A stretch of DNA of 32,861 nt from Mycolicibacterium vinylchloridicum (GTDB lineage Bacteria; Actinomycetota; Actinomycetes; Mycobacteriales; Mycobacteriaceae), in contig NZ_JACBJQ010000055.1 in NCBI RefSeq assembly GCF_013404075.1, positions 1 to 32,861 on the forward strand, written 5' to 3'. The position numbers and the translations under genes were made by a program. The notes below the pieces were generated by a model that saw nothing but the letters and a program-made list of their open reading frames with translations, was not told the DNA's origin and ran no database searches. Of the stretch, positions 23,366 to 31,764 are shown in pieces (within the stretch, counting starts at the first letter, position 1; every line of letters starts with the position of its first letter).

Positions 23366-23695
23366 TTGTCATCTCCCACGCCCGCTCGGGATAGAACGCA
23401 AGTCCGCGATACCGTCGGCATCTCGCTGATCGGGAGTTCAGAAACCAGTGTCATCGTTGACATGGTTGCTGAGCTTGTCCCCGACGCCAAGATCACCGAC
23501 AACGACGTGTTCTTCAAGATAGAACGCGACGGAATGCTGAGCTTCGACATGGTTGAACTTAGCGACCGACTTGGCAAGCCGTATACGGTTCATGACTTCC
23601 TCGTCAATATGACCAGTTACTACGGGCGAATTGTCGTGAAGGATCACGGGATCGAGATCCACTCGGAGATCCTCCCGGAACGATTCCGCGACTAG
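23366..23695 (+). CDS. etnB: Alkene monooxygenase coupling/effector protein
   Basis: MmoB/DmpM-family effector, 109 aa, that binds the hydroxylase and tunes electron transfer and oxygen activation; it has no cofactor. Recognisable stretches are VGISLIGSSETSVIVDMVAEL and the C-terminal MTSYYGRIVVKDHGIEIHSE. It starts with TTG at 23366, supported by AAGGTGA at 23353-23359. A TTG start may keep its level below that of the hydroxylase subunits. It lies between the two hydroxylase subunit genes, as in other etn and amo clusters. Confidence 0.9.
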   Translation: MSSPTPARDRTQVRDTVGISLIGSSETSVIVDMVAELVPDAKITDNDVFFKIERDGMLSFDMVELSDRLGKPYTVHDFLVNMTSYYGRIVVKDHGIEIHSEILPERFRD

Positions 23696-23741
23696 GCCCC
23701 GTCCGGACCACGATCCTTCACAACCAAGAAACGGAAGAAAC

Positions 23742-25244
23742 ATGGCTAATCCCACTATTGAAGTTGTTCACGAAAAGTCCAAGAGGTACGACTGGGGCTT
23801 CGATTACGCGCGCCCTGACCCGAAGTTTCCTACCCGCTACATCATCCCGCCGAAGGGCAAGGATCCATTTCGTTCGATGCTGCGTGGTTACGCAGCGATG
23901 GAGACGGAAAAGGACAACCGGGTGTACGGCGGTCTGGACAGCAACGTTCGTTACCGCAACGCAACGTCGGCCGAGCCGCGCTTCATTGAAGGGATGAAGT
24001 TCGGCAGCCCCAGCTTGACCGATGCGGAATACCAAGCTGTTTGCGGGTCTGGCTTTCTGATCGCATCGATGAAGAACCAGGAGCTGCGCCAGGGGTACGC
24101 CGGCCAGATGCTCGACGAGGTTCGTCACACGCAGATCGAAGTCGCTTTGCGCAAGTACTACTTGAAGAACTACCACGATCCGGCTGGCTTTGACATCGGC
24201 CAGATTGGTCTGGGTAATCACCCCATCGGTACCCTCGCGCGGGCTTCGTTCCAGTCGTTCAACACCGGTGATCCCGTCGAGGTCTCGATGTGTCTGAACA
24301 TCGTCCTTGAGACCGCTTACACGAACCCCCTCGTGGTGGCGTTGCCTCAGGTCGCTGCTGTCAACGGAGAGCACGCGATGCCCACGGCGTTCCTTTCGAT
24401 CCAGTCTGACGAGTCGCGGCACATGGCCAACGGCTACGGGACCTTGATGAGTGTGATTCAGGAGCATGACAACCTGCCGTTCCTGCAGGAGTCGCTTGAC
24501 CGTCACTTCTGGCACCAGCATCAGTCGATGGACACGCTGGTCGGTGTTCTTTCGGAGTACTTCGCCGTGGAACGCCCTTGGGCTTACAAGGATGTCTGGG
24601 AGGAGTGGGTCGTGGACGACTTCGTCGGCTCTTACATGAGTCGACTGAGTCCGTTCGGGCTGAAGCCGCCGGCGAGGCTTGGTGATGTCGCCCGGTACGT
24701 CAATGACATGCACCATTCAGTGGCGATCGCGCTTGCGGCTATGTGGCCGCTGAACTTCTGGCGGACCGACCCCATGGGTCCGGCAGATTACGAATGGTTT
24801 GAGAACCACTACCCTGGCTGGACCAAGTCCTACGGCGGTTTGTGGGACGCATTCCGCGACATGAGCGACCCGTCGTCTGCACGAATCTTGTTGCAGGAAT
24901 TGCCATCACTGCCGCCGTTCTGTCAGGTTTGCCATGTTCCGTGTGTCATGCCGACATTGCACGCACCGGAAACCCGCATCGTTTACGGCGAAGGTAAGAA
25001 GTTCGCCGTGTGCAGCGAAGGTTGCGAGTGGATCTTCAACCTCAACCCGACGATCTACTCCGGGTGTGCCAACTGGTGGGAGCGCTTCGATGGAATGGAC
25101 CTGGCCGATGTCATCTTGGCACTGGGCTACGTCCGACCAGATGGCAAGACCTTGATTGGTCAACCACATCTCAACGCTGAGCGGATGTGGACCATCGACG
25201 ACATCCGGCGACTCGAGTACGAAGTCAAAGATCCGCTGAAGTAA
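23742..25244 (+). CDS. etnC: Alkene monooxygenase, hydroxylase alpha subunit (di-iron catalytic subunit)
   Basis: Catalytic subunit that epoxidises the alkene with O2. At 500 aa it matches group 4 soluble di-iron monooxygenases. All six iron ligands are seen with the same spacing as in methane monooxygenase: Glu96, Glu126 and His129 (LDEVRH), Glu190 (IVLETAY), Glu224 and His227 (SDESRH). The C-terminal YHS-like part contains a CxxxxC (CQVCHVPC region) and CSEGCEWIF, a small metal-binding module found in this family. ATG 23742 follows GGAAGAAAC. A long frame on the opposite strand across this gene is only a shadow of its codon bias. A strong hairpin follows at 25253. Likely substrates are ethene, propene or vinyl chloride; the sequence alone does not decide. 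Confidence 0.93.
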   Translation: MANPTIEVVHEKSKRYDWGFDYARPDPKFPTRYIIPPKGKDPFRSMLRGYAAMETEKDNRVYGGLDSNVRYRNATSAEPRFIEGMKFGSPSLTDAEYQAVCGSGFLIASMKNQELRQGYAGQMLDEVRHTQIEVALRKYYLKNYHDPAGFDIGQIGLGNHPIGTLARASFQSFNTGDPVEVSMCLNIVLETAYTNPLVVALPQVAAVNGEHAMPTAFLSIQSDESRHMANGYGTLMSVIQEHDNLPFLQESLDRHFWHQHQSMDTLVGVLSEYFAVERPWAYKDVWEEWVVDDFVGSYMSRLSPFGLKPPARLGDVARYVNDMHHSVAIALAAMWPLNFWRTDPMGPADYEWFENHYPGWTKSYGGLWDAFRDMSDPSSARILLQELPSLPPFCQVCHVPCVMPTLHAPETRIVYGEGKKFAVCSEGCEWIFNLNPTIYSGCANWWERFDGMDLADVILALGYVRPDGKTLIGQPHLNAERMWTIDDIRRLEYEVKDPLK

Positions 25245-25252
25245 CACTTGGT

Positions 25253-25307
25253 GGGTCCGCGGAGGAAGCGCCCTCCGACGCCGCTGACAGCCCCTCCGCG
25301 GACCCAT
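25253..25307 (+). promoter_or_regulatory. Perfect 14-bp hairpin between etnC and etnD
   Basis: TGGGTCCGCGGAGG at 25253-25266 pairs completely with CCTCCGCGGACCCA at 25294-25307 around a 27-base loop. It begins 9 bases after the etnC stop and lies 57 bases before etnD. The stem is very GC-rich and there is no T-run, so it may be a partial terminator or a 3'-end mRNA stabiliser that makes etnEABC more abundant than the reductase. Confidence 0.7.
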
Positions 25308-25363
25308 CTTCATCTCGACCGATTTTGAAGAACCAGCCGCAATTTCAGGAGATCCACTAAAAC

Positions 25364-26395
25364 ATGGGTGACACAGTAACCGTACAGCCGTTCGGTGACA
25401 CGTTCCCGGTCGAATCGGGAGAAACGGTACTGTCCGCAATTCTCCGGAATGGCAGATTCGTGAAATACGGCTGCAAGCACGGCGGATGCAGCACCTGCCG
25501 AGCCCAGGTCGTCGAAGGCGAATTCACCCAATCCGACGGAACATCGTTTTCCCTGAGCGACGCTGACCGCGACGCAGGTGTCGTGCTGCTCTGCTCGACA
25601 TATGCAGACGGCGACTTGGTCGTCGACGTCGGCGAGACAATGGCAGATCTAACCGAAGACGAGTACAACGCCGGCCAAGATATCGTCGAGTTCGTCGGTA
25701 CAGTCGACCGCATCGTCGACTACACAGCGGATATCAAAGGCATCGAGATCTCCTTGGACGAGCCCTTAGCGATATCGTTTGTAGCCGGCCAGTATGTCGA
25801 AGTCCTTGTCCCGGGATCCGACGACGCATGGCGGTCGTTCTCGATGGCCAATCGACCGAGCGACGACTCGCAGGTGCACCTTGTAGTTCGAGTGATTCCC
25901 GACGGGCGGTTCACCTCGCAGATCGGCACGACCATCTCCGCGGGGACAAAGCTGAACTTGCGTGGCCCATTGGGGCAGTTTGCAATTCGACTATCACACC
26001 GCCCGATTATCTTCATCGCGGGAGGTTCGGGTATCACCCCGGTACTCTCGATGCTTGCCGACCTTATCGAGCAGAATAATCAACGGCGAACGACGTTTCT
26101 CTACGGCGCGCGCACCGTGGCTGACCTCCCAATGCTGGACGAACTTCGACAACTCGCAGATGAGCTGGACTGGTTCACGTTTATCCCTGCGCTGAGTCAG
26201 CCTGACGATACGCCGTGGGATGGCGAAACCGGTTTGATCACTGAGGTTTACGACAGACACTTCCCGAGTGGCCAAGGACATGAGGCGTACTTGTGTGGCC
26301 CGCCTGGAATGATCGATGCAGCACTGGAGTCGCTGATCGCTAGCGGCTGTAAGGAGCGCCATATCTTCTTTGACAGGTTCGTTCCGTCTGGATAG
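25364..26395 (+). CDS. etnD: Alkene monooxygenase NADH reductase (2Fe-2S/FAD)
   Basis: Passes electrons from NADH through FAD and a 2Fe-2S centre to the hydroxylase. The 343-aa protein has a plant-type ferredoxin domain (1-95) with Cys37, Cys42, Cys45 (CKHGGCSTC) and Cys77 (LLCST). An FAD domain follows (WRSFSMAN, the RxxS flavin motif), then an NAD domain (IFIAGGSGITPVLSML; C-terminal AYLCGPPGMIDA). This matches the reductases of four-component monooxygenases. ATG 25364 has AGGAG at 25347-25351. Its separation from etnC by 119 bases with a hairpin differs from the tight junctions elsewhere in the cluster and suggests a lower or separately set expression level. Confidence 0.92.
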   Translation: MGDTVTVQPFGDTFPVESGETVLSAILRNGRFVKYGCKHGGCSTCRAQVVEGEFTQSDGTSFSLSDADRDAGVVLLCSTYADGDLVVDVGETMADLTEDEYNAGQDIVEFVGTVDRIVDYTADIKGIEISLDEPLAISFVAGQYVEVLVPGSDDAWRSFSMANRPSDDSQVHLVVRVIPDGRFTSQIGTTISAGTKLNLRGPLGQFAIRLSHRPIIFIAGGSGITPVLSMLADLIEQNNQRRTTFLYGARTVADLPMLDELRQLADELDWFTFIPALSQPDDTPWDGETGLITEVYDRHFPSGQGHEAYLCGPPGMIDAALESLIASGCKERHIFFDRFVPSG

Positions 26396-26443
26396 TGACG
26401 TCCGCGCCGGACTGACCGTCGGCGTACAGAAGGAGAACAGGAC

Positions 26444-27094
26444 ATGCTCAAAGAACTTCAGTCGGCGTTTAGCCGCACCGGGTCACGTGACTTCTTCAGT
26501 GACTCGGGAGCAATTGCGACTCACACGGGTCCGGTAGTTGGATACGTCCTGTCCAAATCTCTCATCGGCATCGATTTTGACATCGATGACAGTCTTGAGC
26601 CGATCACTGAGCGCGTGCTCGTTGAAGACTGCGGCGTGGTCCGCGTCAGCTCGCTCATTGCACCGCGCGTTGAGACACATGTCGGAGTGCTCGTCAGCAC
26701 CAGGGTATCTGGAGACACCGCCGAGCGGCCTGACGAGTGTATCGCCGCAGCCTTCCCCGTCCTACGAGTTCTGACTGGGAACGGAGAAGGGATATCTGCG
26801 GCCATTGCCGTCGGTTCACCGTCGCTCCGTAAAGAGGTGCTTGAGGACAGTTTGGCGTCGTTGAACCGCAACGGCAGCGTTGTCGCCGCCGGCGAAGGCG
26901 CCGCCATCGGGCAATCGCCGGGTAGTGCCTTTGCAGCGATCGCGCGAAGGCTTGTGGAAGCTGACCAGGCCCTCAACCGGGGCCACATCGTGCTAACGGG
27001 CAGCATTCACCGCGCGGTCCCTGCTCGGCCAGGAGATCACTTCCGCTGTGACGTACTGGGTCTTGGAAGTGTGTGTATCCGATGCGTCGACTGA
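26444..27094 (+). CDS. MhpD/FAH-superfamily hydratase-like protein with altered metal site
   Basis: A 216-aa relative of 2-keto-4-pentenoate hydratase (MhpD/DmpE, fumarylacetoacetase superfamily). The match begins around GYVLSKSLIG, includes LIAPRVETHVGVLV, and ends with the family C-terminus HIVLTGSIHRAVPARPGDHFR...GLGSV. The family metal ligands are an E-x-E in the PRVEVE motif and a third Glu about 30 residues on. Here the motif is Glu77-Thr-His79, and Arg108 stands where the third Glu is expected, so normal Mg-dependent hydratase chemistry looks unlikely. It is shorter than the usual ~260 aa at the N-terminus. AAGGAGAA precedes ATG 26444, 48 bases after etnD, so it is probably the last gene of the etn transcript. 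Role unknown. Confidence 0.65.
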   Translation: MLKELQSAFSRTGSRDFFSDSGAIATHTGPVVGYVLSKSLIGIDFDIDDSLEPITERVLVEDCGVVRVSSLIAPRVETHVGVLVSTRVSGDTAERPDECIAAAFPVLRVLTGNGEGISAAIAVGSPSLRKEVLEDSLASLNRNGSVVAAGEGAAIGQSPGSAFAAIARRLVEADQALNRGHIVLTGSIHRAVPARPGDHFRCDVLGLGSVCIRCVD

Positions 27095-27503
27095 AAGCGC
27101 GGCAGACGGACGACCGATGCTCTCCGAGGGACGTAGGTCGTGGGCGTTAGATCATCAACTGATGGATTTACCACGCCGCGTCCGCTTCTCGCTGGCGGCA
27201 GGCATGCGGTCCGGCTAAGACGACGCAGGCGGGTTCGGGCCAGTCTCGGACCGGACCATCCGAGTTTTTCATCCTGCAAACCCATCTCGGTTCGGATTGA
27301 ACAGCTCGCCGCCTCTAGATAAAGACGACGTCGGAGCGACGAGCCCGCGGAGGATAACGGAGAATACAACTCATTAAGGACAGCAATGACATGCAATCCG
27401 GTTGGGCGCAAGCCGCATACCGATTCTGCGTAGTTCCACGTGGAGCGGGTTCGGCATACCCGTCGTAACGCCTGGAACCAAAAGCTGTCGAATAATTGAG
27501 AGA
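27095..27503. other. 409-base stretch with no supported gene
   Basis: Only short, arginine-rich or unconvincing frames were found here. A weak inverted repeat ACGACC (27110-27115) / GGTCGT (27136-27141) lies just after the MhpD-like stop and may help end the etn transcript. The rest shows no feature I can name. Confidence 0.5.
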
Positions 27504-27842
27504 TTGGAGTACAACATTAACATCGCGGAAGAGTCGTCTCTTGCATGGGATTTGACCAGCGTGACGGCGCCGTGGCTCTCGCCCGAAGACTACCTCTGGG
27601 TCTGCGCGAAAATTGGGGCTGGCGAACAAGGAAGTGCAATTAGCGACATGTTGGCGGTCCTTGTTCGTGCAAAAGCGAAGCTACCGATTGATCTGGTGCA
27701 GGCGCTGATGGAGTGGATTGGCGGTTATGCAGGCTCCGACACGGAGCCGGGGCTCCTGCGACTCATGTCGAAGATTGGAATTTCCACCCTGTGCCACAGC
27801 ACATCTCGTGAGGGTAGCGCGCACCACCTCTGTATCTCGTAG
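27504..27842 (+). CDS. Small hypothetical protein (112 aa), possibly decayed
   Basis: An open frame with a plausible TTG start at 27504 (GAG shortly upstream); the frame is open further back to 27402 without a ribosome site. The middle looks like real protein: LTSVTAPWLSPEDYLWV and ISDMLAVLVRAKAKLPIDLV suggest a compact helical fold. The last 20 residues become Ser/His/Cys-rich and look out of frame, hinting at a frameshift near 27780. I do not recognise the family. It sits alone between the etn cluster and pyruvate carboxylase. Confidence 0.4.
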   Translation: MEYNINIAEESSLAWDLTSVTAPWLSPEDYLWVCAKIGAGEQGSAISDMLAVLVRAKAKLPIDLVQALMEWIGGYAGSDTEPGLLRLMSKIGISTLCHSTSREGSAHHLCIS

Positions 27843-27878
27843 TCTCGATCGCGCGGCGGGTGTTTCAACTCGATAGCT

Positions 27879-27896
27879 GACAACGTTCCGGTTGTC
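27879..27896. promoter_or_regulatory. Small dyad upstream of pyruvate carboxylase
   Basis: GACAAC (27879-27884) and GTTGTC (27891-27896) are a perfect 6-base inverted repeat with a 6-base centre, about 105 bases before the pyc start. It could be an operator; the evidence is only the symmetry and position. Confidence 0.25.
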
Positions 27897-28001
27897 GCGG
27901 ATTATGGAGCAGGCTGCGTCGAACGCGTTGGTCTGGCCGCCGAGCGAGTGCTCGGGACGGACGCAAATGCGTGCGACCGACCAGCTCTTCGAAAGGAACG
28001 C

Positions 28002-31000
28002 GTGTTTTCCAAGGTTCTGGTTGCCAACCGCGGTGAGATTGCGATCCGGGCGTTTCGTGCGGTCTACGAGCTCGGCGCGGCCACTGTTGCGGTCTACCCG
28101 TATGAGGATCGCAACTCGCTGCACCGGTCGAAGGCGGACGAGTCGTATCAGATTGGCGCCGAAGGGCATCCGGTCCGCGCGTATCTGAATGTCGACCAGA
28201 TCGTGTCGACCGCACTGGACTGCGGCGCTGATGCGATCTATCCGGGGTATGGATTCTTGTCGGAGAACCCGGAGCTGGCGACGGCGTGCGCGGCGGCTGG
28301 GATCACGTTTGTTGGCCCGTCGGCCGATGTGCTGGAGCTGACCGGGAATAAGGCGCGGGCGATCGCGGCCGCGCGGGCTGCCGGGCTGCCAGTGTTGGCG
28401 TCATCGCAACCGTCGGCTGATGTCGACGAGTTGGTGGCGGCCGCACAGGCGATGGAGTTCCCGTTGTTCGTCAAGGCGGTGGCCGGTGGTGGCGGGCGCG
28501 GGATGCGCCGTGTGGCCGCGGCTGCTGATCTACAGGAGGCCATCGAAGCTGCGTCACGCGAAGCGGAGTCGGCGTTCGGGGACGCGACGGTGTTCCTGGA
28601 ACAGGCGGTGGTTAATCCTCGGCACATCGAGGTGCAGATCCTGGCCGATGGCTCTGGCGAGGTCATTCACCTGTTCGAGCGAGATTGCAGTGTGCAACGC
28701 CGCCACCAGAAAGTCATCGAGCTGGCACCGGCGCCGAACCTCGAACCGGCACTGCGTGCGCGGATCTGCGCCGATGCCGTGGCTTTCGCCCGCCAGATCG
28801 GGTACTCGTGTGCCGGCACAGTCGAGTTCCTGGTCGACGATCGGGGACAGCACGTCTTCATCGAGATGAACCCGCGGATTCAGGTGGAGCACACGGTGAC
28901 CGAGGAGATCACCGATGTGGATCTCGTGTCTGCCCAACTCCGCATCGCAGCAGGGGAGACGCTGGCCGACCTCGGGCTGGCGCAAAACACACTCCAGATG
29001 CGCGGTGCGGCCATCCAGTGCAGGATCACGACGGAGGACCCTGCCAACGGATTCCGGCCCGACACCGGGCGGATCACCGGCTACCGATCTCCGGGCGGCG
29101 CGGGTATTCGACTCGACGGTGGAACGAACGTCGGTGCCGAAGTCACCGCTCACTTCGACTCGATGCTCGTCAAACTGAGCTGCCGGGGACGGGATTTCGA
29201 CACGGCGGTCCGGCGGGCCAGACGTGCGGTGGCCGAGTTTCGAATCCGCGGTGTGTCGACGAATATCCCGTTCCTGCAGGCTGTTCTGGACGATCCGGAC
29301 TTTCAGTCGGGCCGCGTGACGACGTCGTTCATCGACGAGCGTCCTGGGTTGTTGACGGCACGTTCGAGTGCGGACCGCGGCACGAAGATTCTAAATTATC
29401 TGGCCGATGTCACCGTCAACCAGCCGCACGGACCGCGGCCCTCGGCGGTCTATCCTCGCGACAAATTGCCCGCTATCGATCTGACGGCGGCCCCGCCACC
29501 GGGGTCGAAACAGCGGCTTACCGAGCTCGGTCCTGAGGGCTTCGCGCTGTGGATGCGGGAATCCAAAACGGTCGGTGTCACGGATACGACATTCCGGGAT
29601 GCGCATCAGTCACTCTTGGCGACGCGGGTGCGGACCAGTGGGTTAATGCGGGTCGCCCCGTACATCGCGCGCATGACGCCCGAGCTGCTGTCGGTCGAAT
29701 GTTGGGGCGGCGCAACTTATGATGTGGCATTGCGGTTCCTTAAGCAGGATCCCTGGGATCGGTTGGCGGCACTGCGCGAGGCGCTGCCGAACATCTGCCT
29801 GCAGATGCTGCTCCGCGGCCGCAACACCGTCGGGTACACGCCCTATCCCGAACAAGTGACCTCCGCGTTCGTCGAGGAAGCGGCACAGACTGGTGTGGAC
29901 ATCTTCCGGATCTTTGATTCGCTGAACAACATTGTTGCCATGCGCCCGGCGATCGATGCGGTGCTCAATACCGGCACGACGATCGCCGAGGTGGCGATGT
30001 CGTATACTGGGGATCTCTCCGATCCGGGCGAAGATCTCTACACGCTGGACTATTACCTGCGGTTGGCAGAGGCGATCGTCGATTCAGGTGCGCACGTGCT
30101 GGCTATCAAGGACATGGCCGGATTGTTGCGCGCCCCAGCTGCAGCCACGTTGGTGGCGGCGTTGAAATTGCGGTTCGACCTGCCGGTGCACGTGCATACC
30201 CATGACACTCCGGGCGGTCAGTTGGCGACTTATGCCGCGGCGTGGTCTGCCGGGGCGGATGCGGTCGACGGGGCGGCGGCGCCGTTGTCCGGCAGCACCA
30301 GTCAGCCGTCGCTGTCGTCGATTGTGGCCGCAGCGGCGCGCACCGAGTTCGACACCGGGTTGTCGTTGTCGGCGGTGTGCGATCTTGAGCCGTATTGGGA
30401 GGCGCTGCGAAAGGTGTACGCCCCGTTCGAGTCCGGACTGGCGGCCCCGACCGGACGGGTGTATACCCACGAGATCCCAGGTGGACAATTGAGTAACCTG
30501 CGGCAGCAGGCCATCGCGTTGGGATTGGGGGACAGGTTCGAAGACGTTGAAAACGCCTACGCTGGTGCTGATCGCGTGCTGGGGCGCTTGGTTAAAGTCA
30601 CCCCGTCGAGCAAGGTGGTAGGGGATCTGGCGTTGTCGCTGGTCGGTGCCGGGGCGAGTGCCGAGGAGTTCGCGGCCGAGCCGGGCCGTTACGACATCCC
30701 GGATAGCGTGATCGGATTTCTGCGTGGAGAGCTGGGGGATCCGCCGGGGGGGTGGCCGGAACCGTTGCGCACCAAGGCTCTCGACGGCCGAGGCCCGGCG
30801 AAACCCGAACAGGAGTTGACCGTTGAGCAGGATGCGGCCTTGGCCGCGCCGGGGCCGAAACGTCGGGCAGTGCTCAATCATCTGTTGTTCGCGGGACCAA
30901 CGGCCGAGTTCGAGGCGCACCGCGAGGAGTTCGGTGACACATCGCGGCTTTCGGCGAACCAGTTCTTCTACGGGCTACGCCATGGTGAGGAACACCGGGT

Positions 31001-31385
31001 CACACTGGAACCTGGGGTGGAGTTGCTGATCGGGTTGGAAGCGATCAGCGACGCCGACGAGCGGGGCATGCGCACAGTCATGTGCATCATCAACGGACAA
31101 TTGCGGCCGGTGATGGTCCGGGATCGGTCGATCGCCTCGGATATCCCGGTGTCCGAGAGGGCCGATAAGACCAATCCCGATCATGTTGCAGCGCCGTTCG
31201 CCGGTGTGGTCACGGTGACCGTGGCCCAGGGTGACGCGGTGGAGGCCGGGCAGACGTTGGCGACGATCGAGGCAATGAAGATGGAAGCGGCGATCACTGC
31301 CACAAAGGCCGGCACTGTCAACCGCATAGCAGTCGCCGCCAGGGCCCAGGTCGAAGGCGGCGACCTGTTGATGGTCCTCACCTGA
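28002..31385 (+). CDS. pyc: Pyruvate carboxylase
   Basis: Biotin- and ATP-dependent carboxylation of pyruvate to oxaloacetate, an anaplerotic step. Domain order is complete: biotin carboxylase (about 1-450; VLVANRGEIAIR, VKAVAGGGGRGMR, EMNPRIQVEHTVTE), carboxyltransferase (about 530-810; TDTTFRDAHQSLLATRVRT and the zinc-site LPVHVHTHDTPGG), PYC/OADA domain, and a C-terminal biotinyl domain with EAMKMEA. I chose GTG 28002, which has GAAAGGAA at 27991-27998 and opens directly on VFSKVLVANRGEIA, giving 1127 aa. An in-frame GTG at 27948 would add an unrelated 18-residue leader. It lies on the same strand as the etn genes but about 900 bases away. By eye its codons are more GC-biased than those of the etn genes, so it may have joined the locus separately. 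An IS3 element starts about 14 bases after its stop. Confidence 0.95.
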   Translation: MFSKVLVANRGEIAIRAFRAVYELGAATVAVYPYEDRNSLHRSKADESYQIGAEGHPVRAYLNVDQIVSTALDCGADAIYPGYGFLSENPELATACAAAGITFVGPSADVLELTGNKARAIAAARAAGLPVLASSQPSADVDELVAAAQAMEFPLFVKAVAGGGGRGMRRVAAAADLQEAIEAASREAESAFGDATVFLEQAVVNPRHIEVQILADGSGEVIHLFERDCSVQRRHQKVIELAPAPNLEPALRARICADAVAFARQIGYSCAGTVEFLVDDRGQHVFIEMNPRIQVEHTVTEEITDVDLVSAQLRIAAGETLADLGLAQNTLQMRGAAIQCRITTEDPANGFRPDTGRITGYRSPGGAGIRLDGGTNVGAEVTAHFDSMLVKLSCRGRDFDTAVRRARRAVAEFRIRGVSTNIPFLQAVLDDPDFQSGRVTTSFIDERPGLLTARSSADRGTKILNYLADVTVNQPHGPRPSAVYPRDKLPAIDLTAAPPPGSKQRLTELGPEGFALWMRESKTVGVTDTTFRDAHQSLLATRVRTSGLMRVAPYIARMTPELLSVECWGGATYDVALRFLKQDPWDRLAALREALPNICLQMLLRGRNTVGYTPYPEQVTSAFVEEAAQTGVDIFRIFDSLNNIVAMRPAIDAVLNTGTTIAEVAMSYTGDLSDPGEDLYTLDYYLRLAEAIVDSGAHVLAIKDMAGLLRAPAAATLVAALKLRFDLPVHVHTHDTPGGQLATYAAAWSAGADAVDGAAAPLSGSTSQPSLSSIVAAAARTEFDTGLSLSAVCDLEPYWEALRKVYAPFESGLAAPTGRVYTHEIPGGQLSNLRQQAIALGLGDRFEDVENAYAGADRVLGRLVKVTPSSKVVGDLALSLVGAGASAEEFAAEPGRYDIPDSVIGFLRGELGDPPGGWPEPLRTKALDGRGPAKPEQELTVEQDAALAAPGPKRRAVLNHLLFAGPTAEFEAHREEFGDTSRLSANQFFYGLRHGEEHRVTLEPGVELLIGLEAISDADERGMRTVMCIINGQLRPVMVRDRSIASDIPVSERADKTNPDHVAAPFAGVVTVTVAQGDAVEAGQTLATIEAMKMEAAITATKAGTVNRIAVAARAQVEGGDLLMVLT

Positions 31386-31464
31386 GCGGTATCACCCGGG
31401 ACTGCCCCCGGTTTGGTTGACTCCTGACCTGTGAGGATTCGTCCTCGCTGGAAGGATCAATCTC

Positions 31465-31764
31465 GTGCCGAAACCGTTTCCTGCCGAGTTCCGAGCCGAC
31501 GTCATCGCTGTGGCCCGCAAGGGTGAGGCGCCGCTGCGCCAAATCGCGAAGGACTTCGGCATCTCGGAAGCCTGCCTGCATCGCTGGCTCAAGATCGCCG
31601 ACCGTGAGGACGGTGGCGACCGGCCCGGCGCGTCTGCGGCGGCCGCTGACGATGTGGCCGCGCAGCTGCGTGAAGCGCACAAGCGGATCAAACTCCTCGA
31701 GCAGGAGGCTGAAGTGATGCGTCGCGCGGTCGGCTACCTGTCTCGGGACGCCAACCCAAAATGA
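31465..31764 (+). CDS. IS3-family transposase OrfA
   Basis: A 99-aa helix-turn-helix protein (HTH_Tnp_1): FPAEFRADVIAVARKGEAPL, then IAKDFGISEACLHRWLKIAD, and a C-terminal leucine-zipper-like helix LREAHKRIKLLEQEAEVMRRA. In IS3 elements it binds the terminal repeats and is fused to OrfB by a -1 frameshift. The stop overlaps the OrfB start in AAAATGA, and OrfB is in the -1 frame, as expected. It looks intact, but its OrfB partner is broken, so this copy should not transpose by itself. Confidence 0.9.
   Translation: MPKPFPAEFRADVIAVARKGEAPLRQIAKDFGISEACLHRWLKIADREDGGDRPGASAAAADDVAAQLREAHKRIKLLEQEAEVMRRAVGYLSRDANPK

Noticed and set aside
23718..24716. A 332-codon open frame on the minus strand across etnB/etnC.
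   Set aside because: It is fully antisense to the clearly identified etnC, has Arg/His/Val-rich composition typical of a codon-bias shadow, and matches no family.
27140..27322. A 60-codon frame in the region after the MhpD-like gene.
   Set aside because: Arginine-rich, no ribosome site or motif; treated as non-coding.
21958..27391. The 14-base string AAGGACAGCAATGA occurring near both 21958 and 27378 as a possible duplication.
   Set aside because: Flanking bases do not match, and one chance 14-base repeat is expected in a window of this size.
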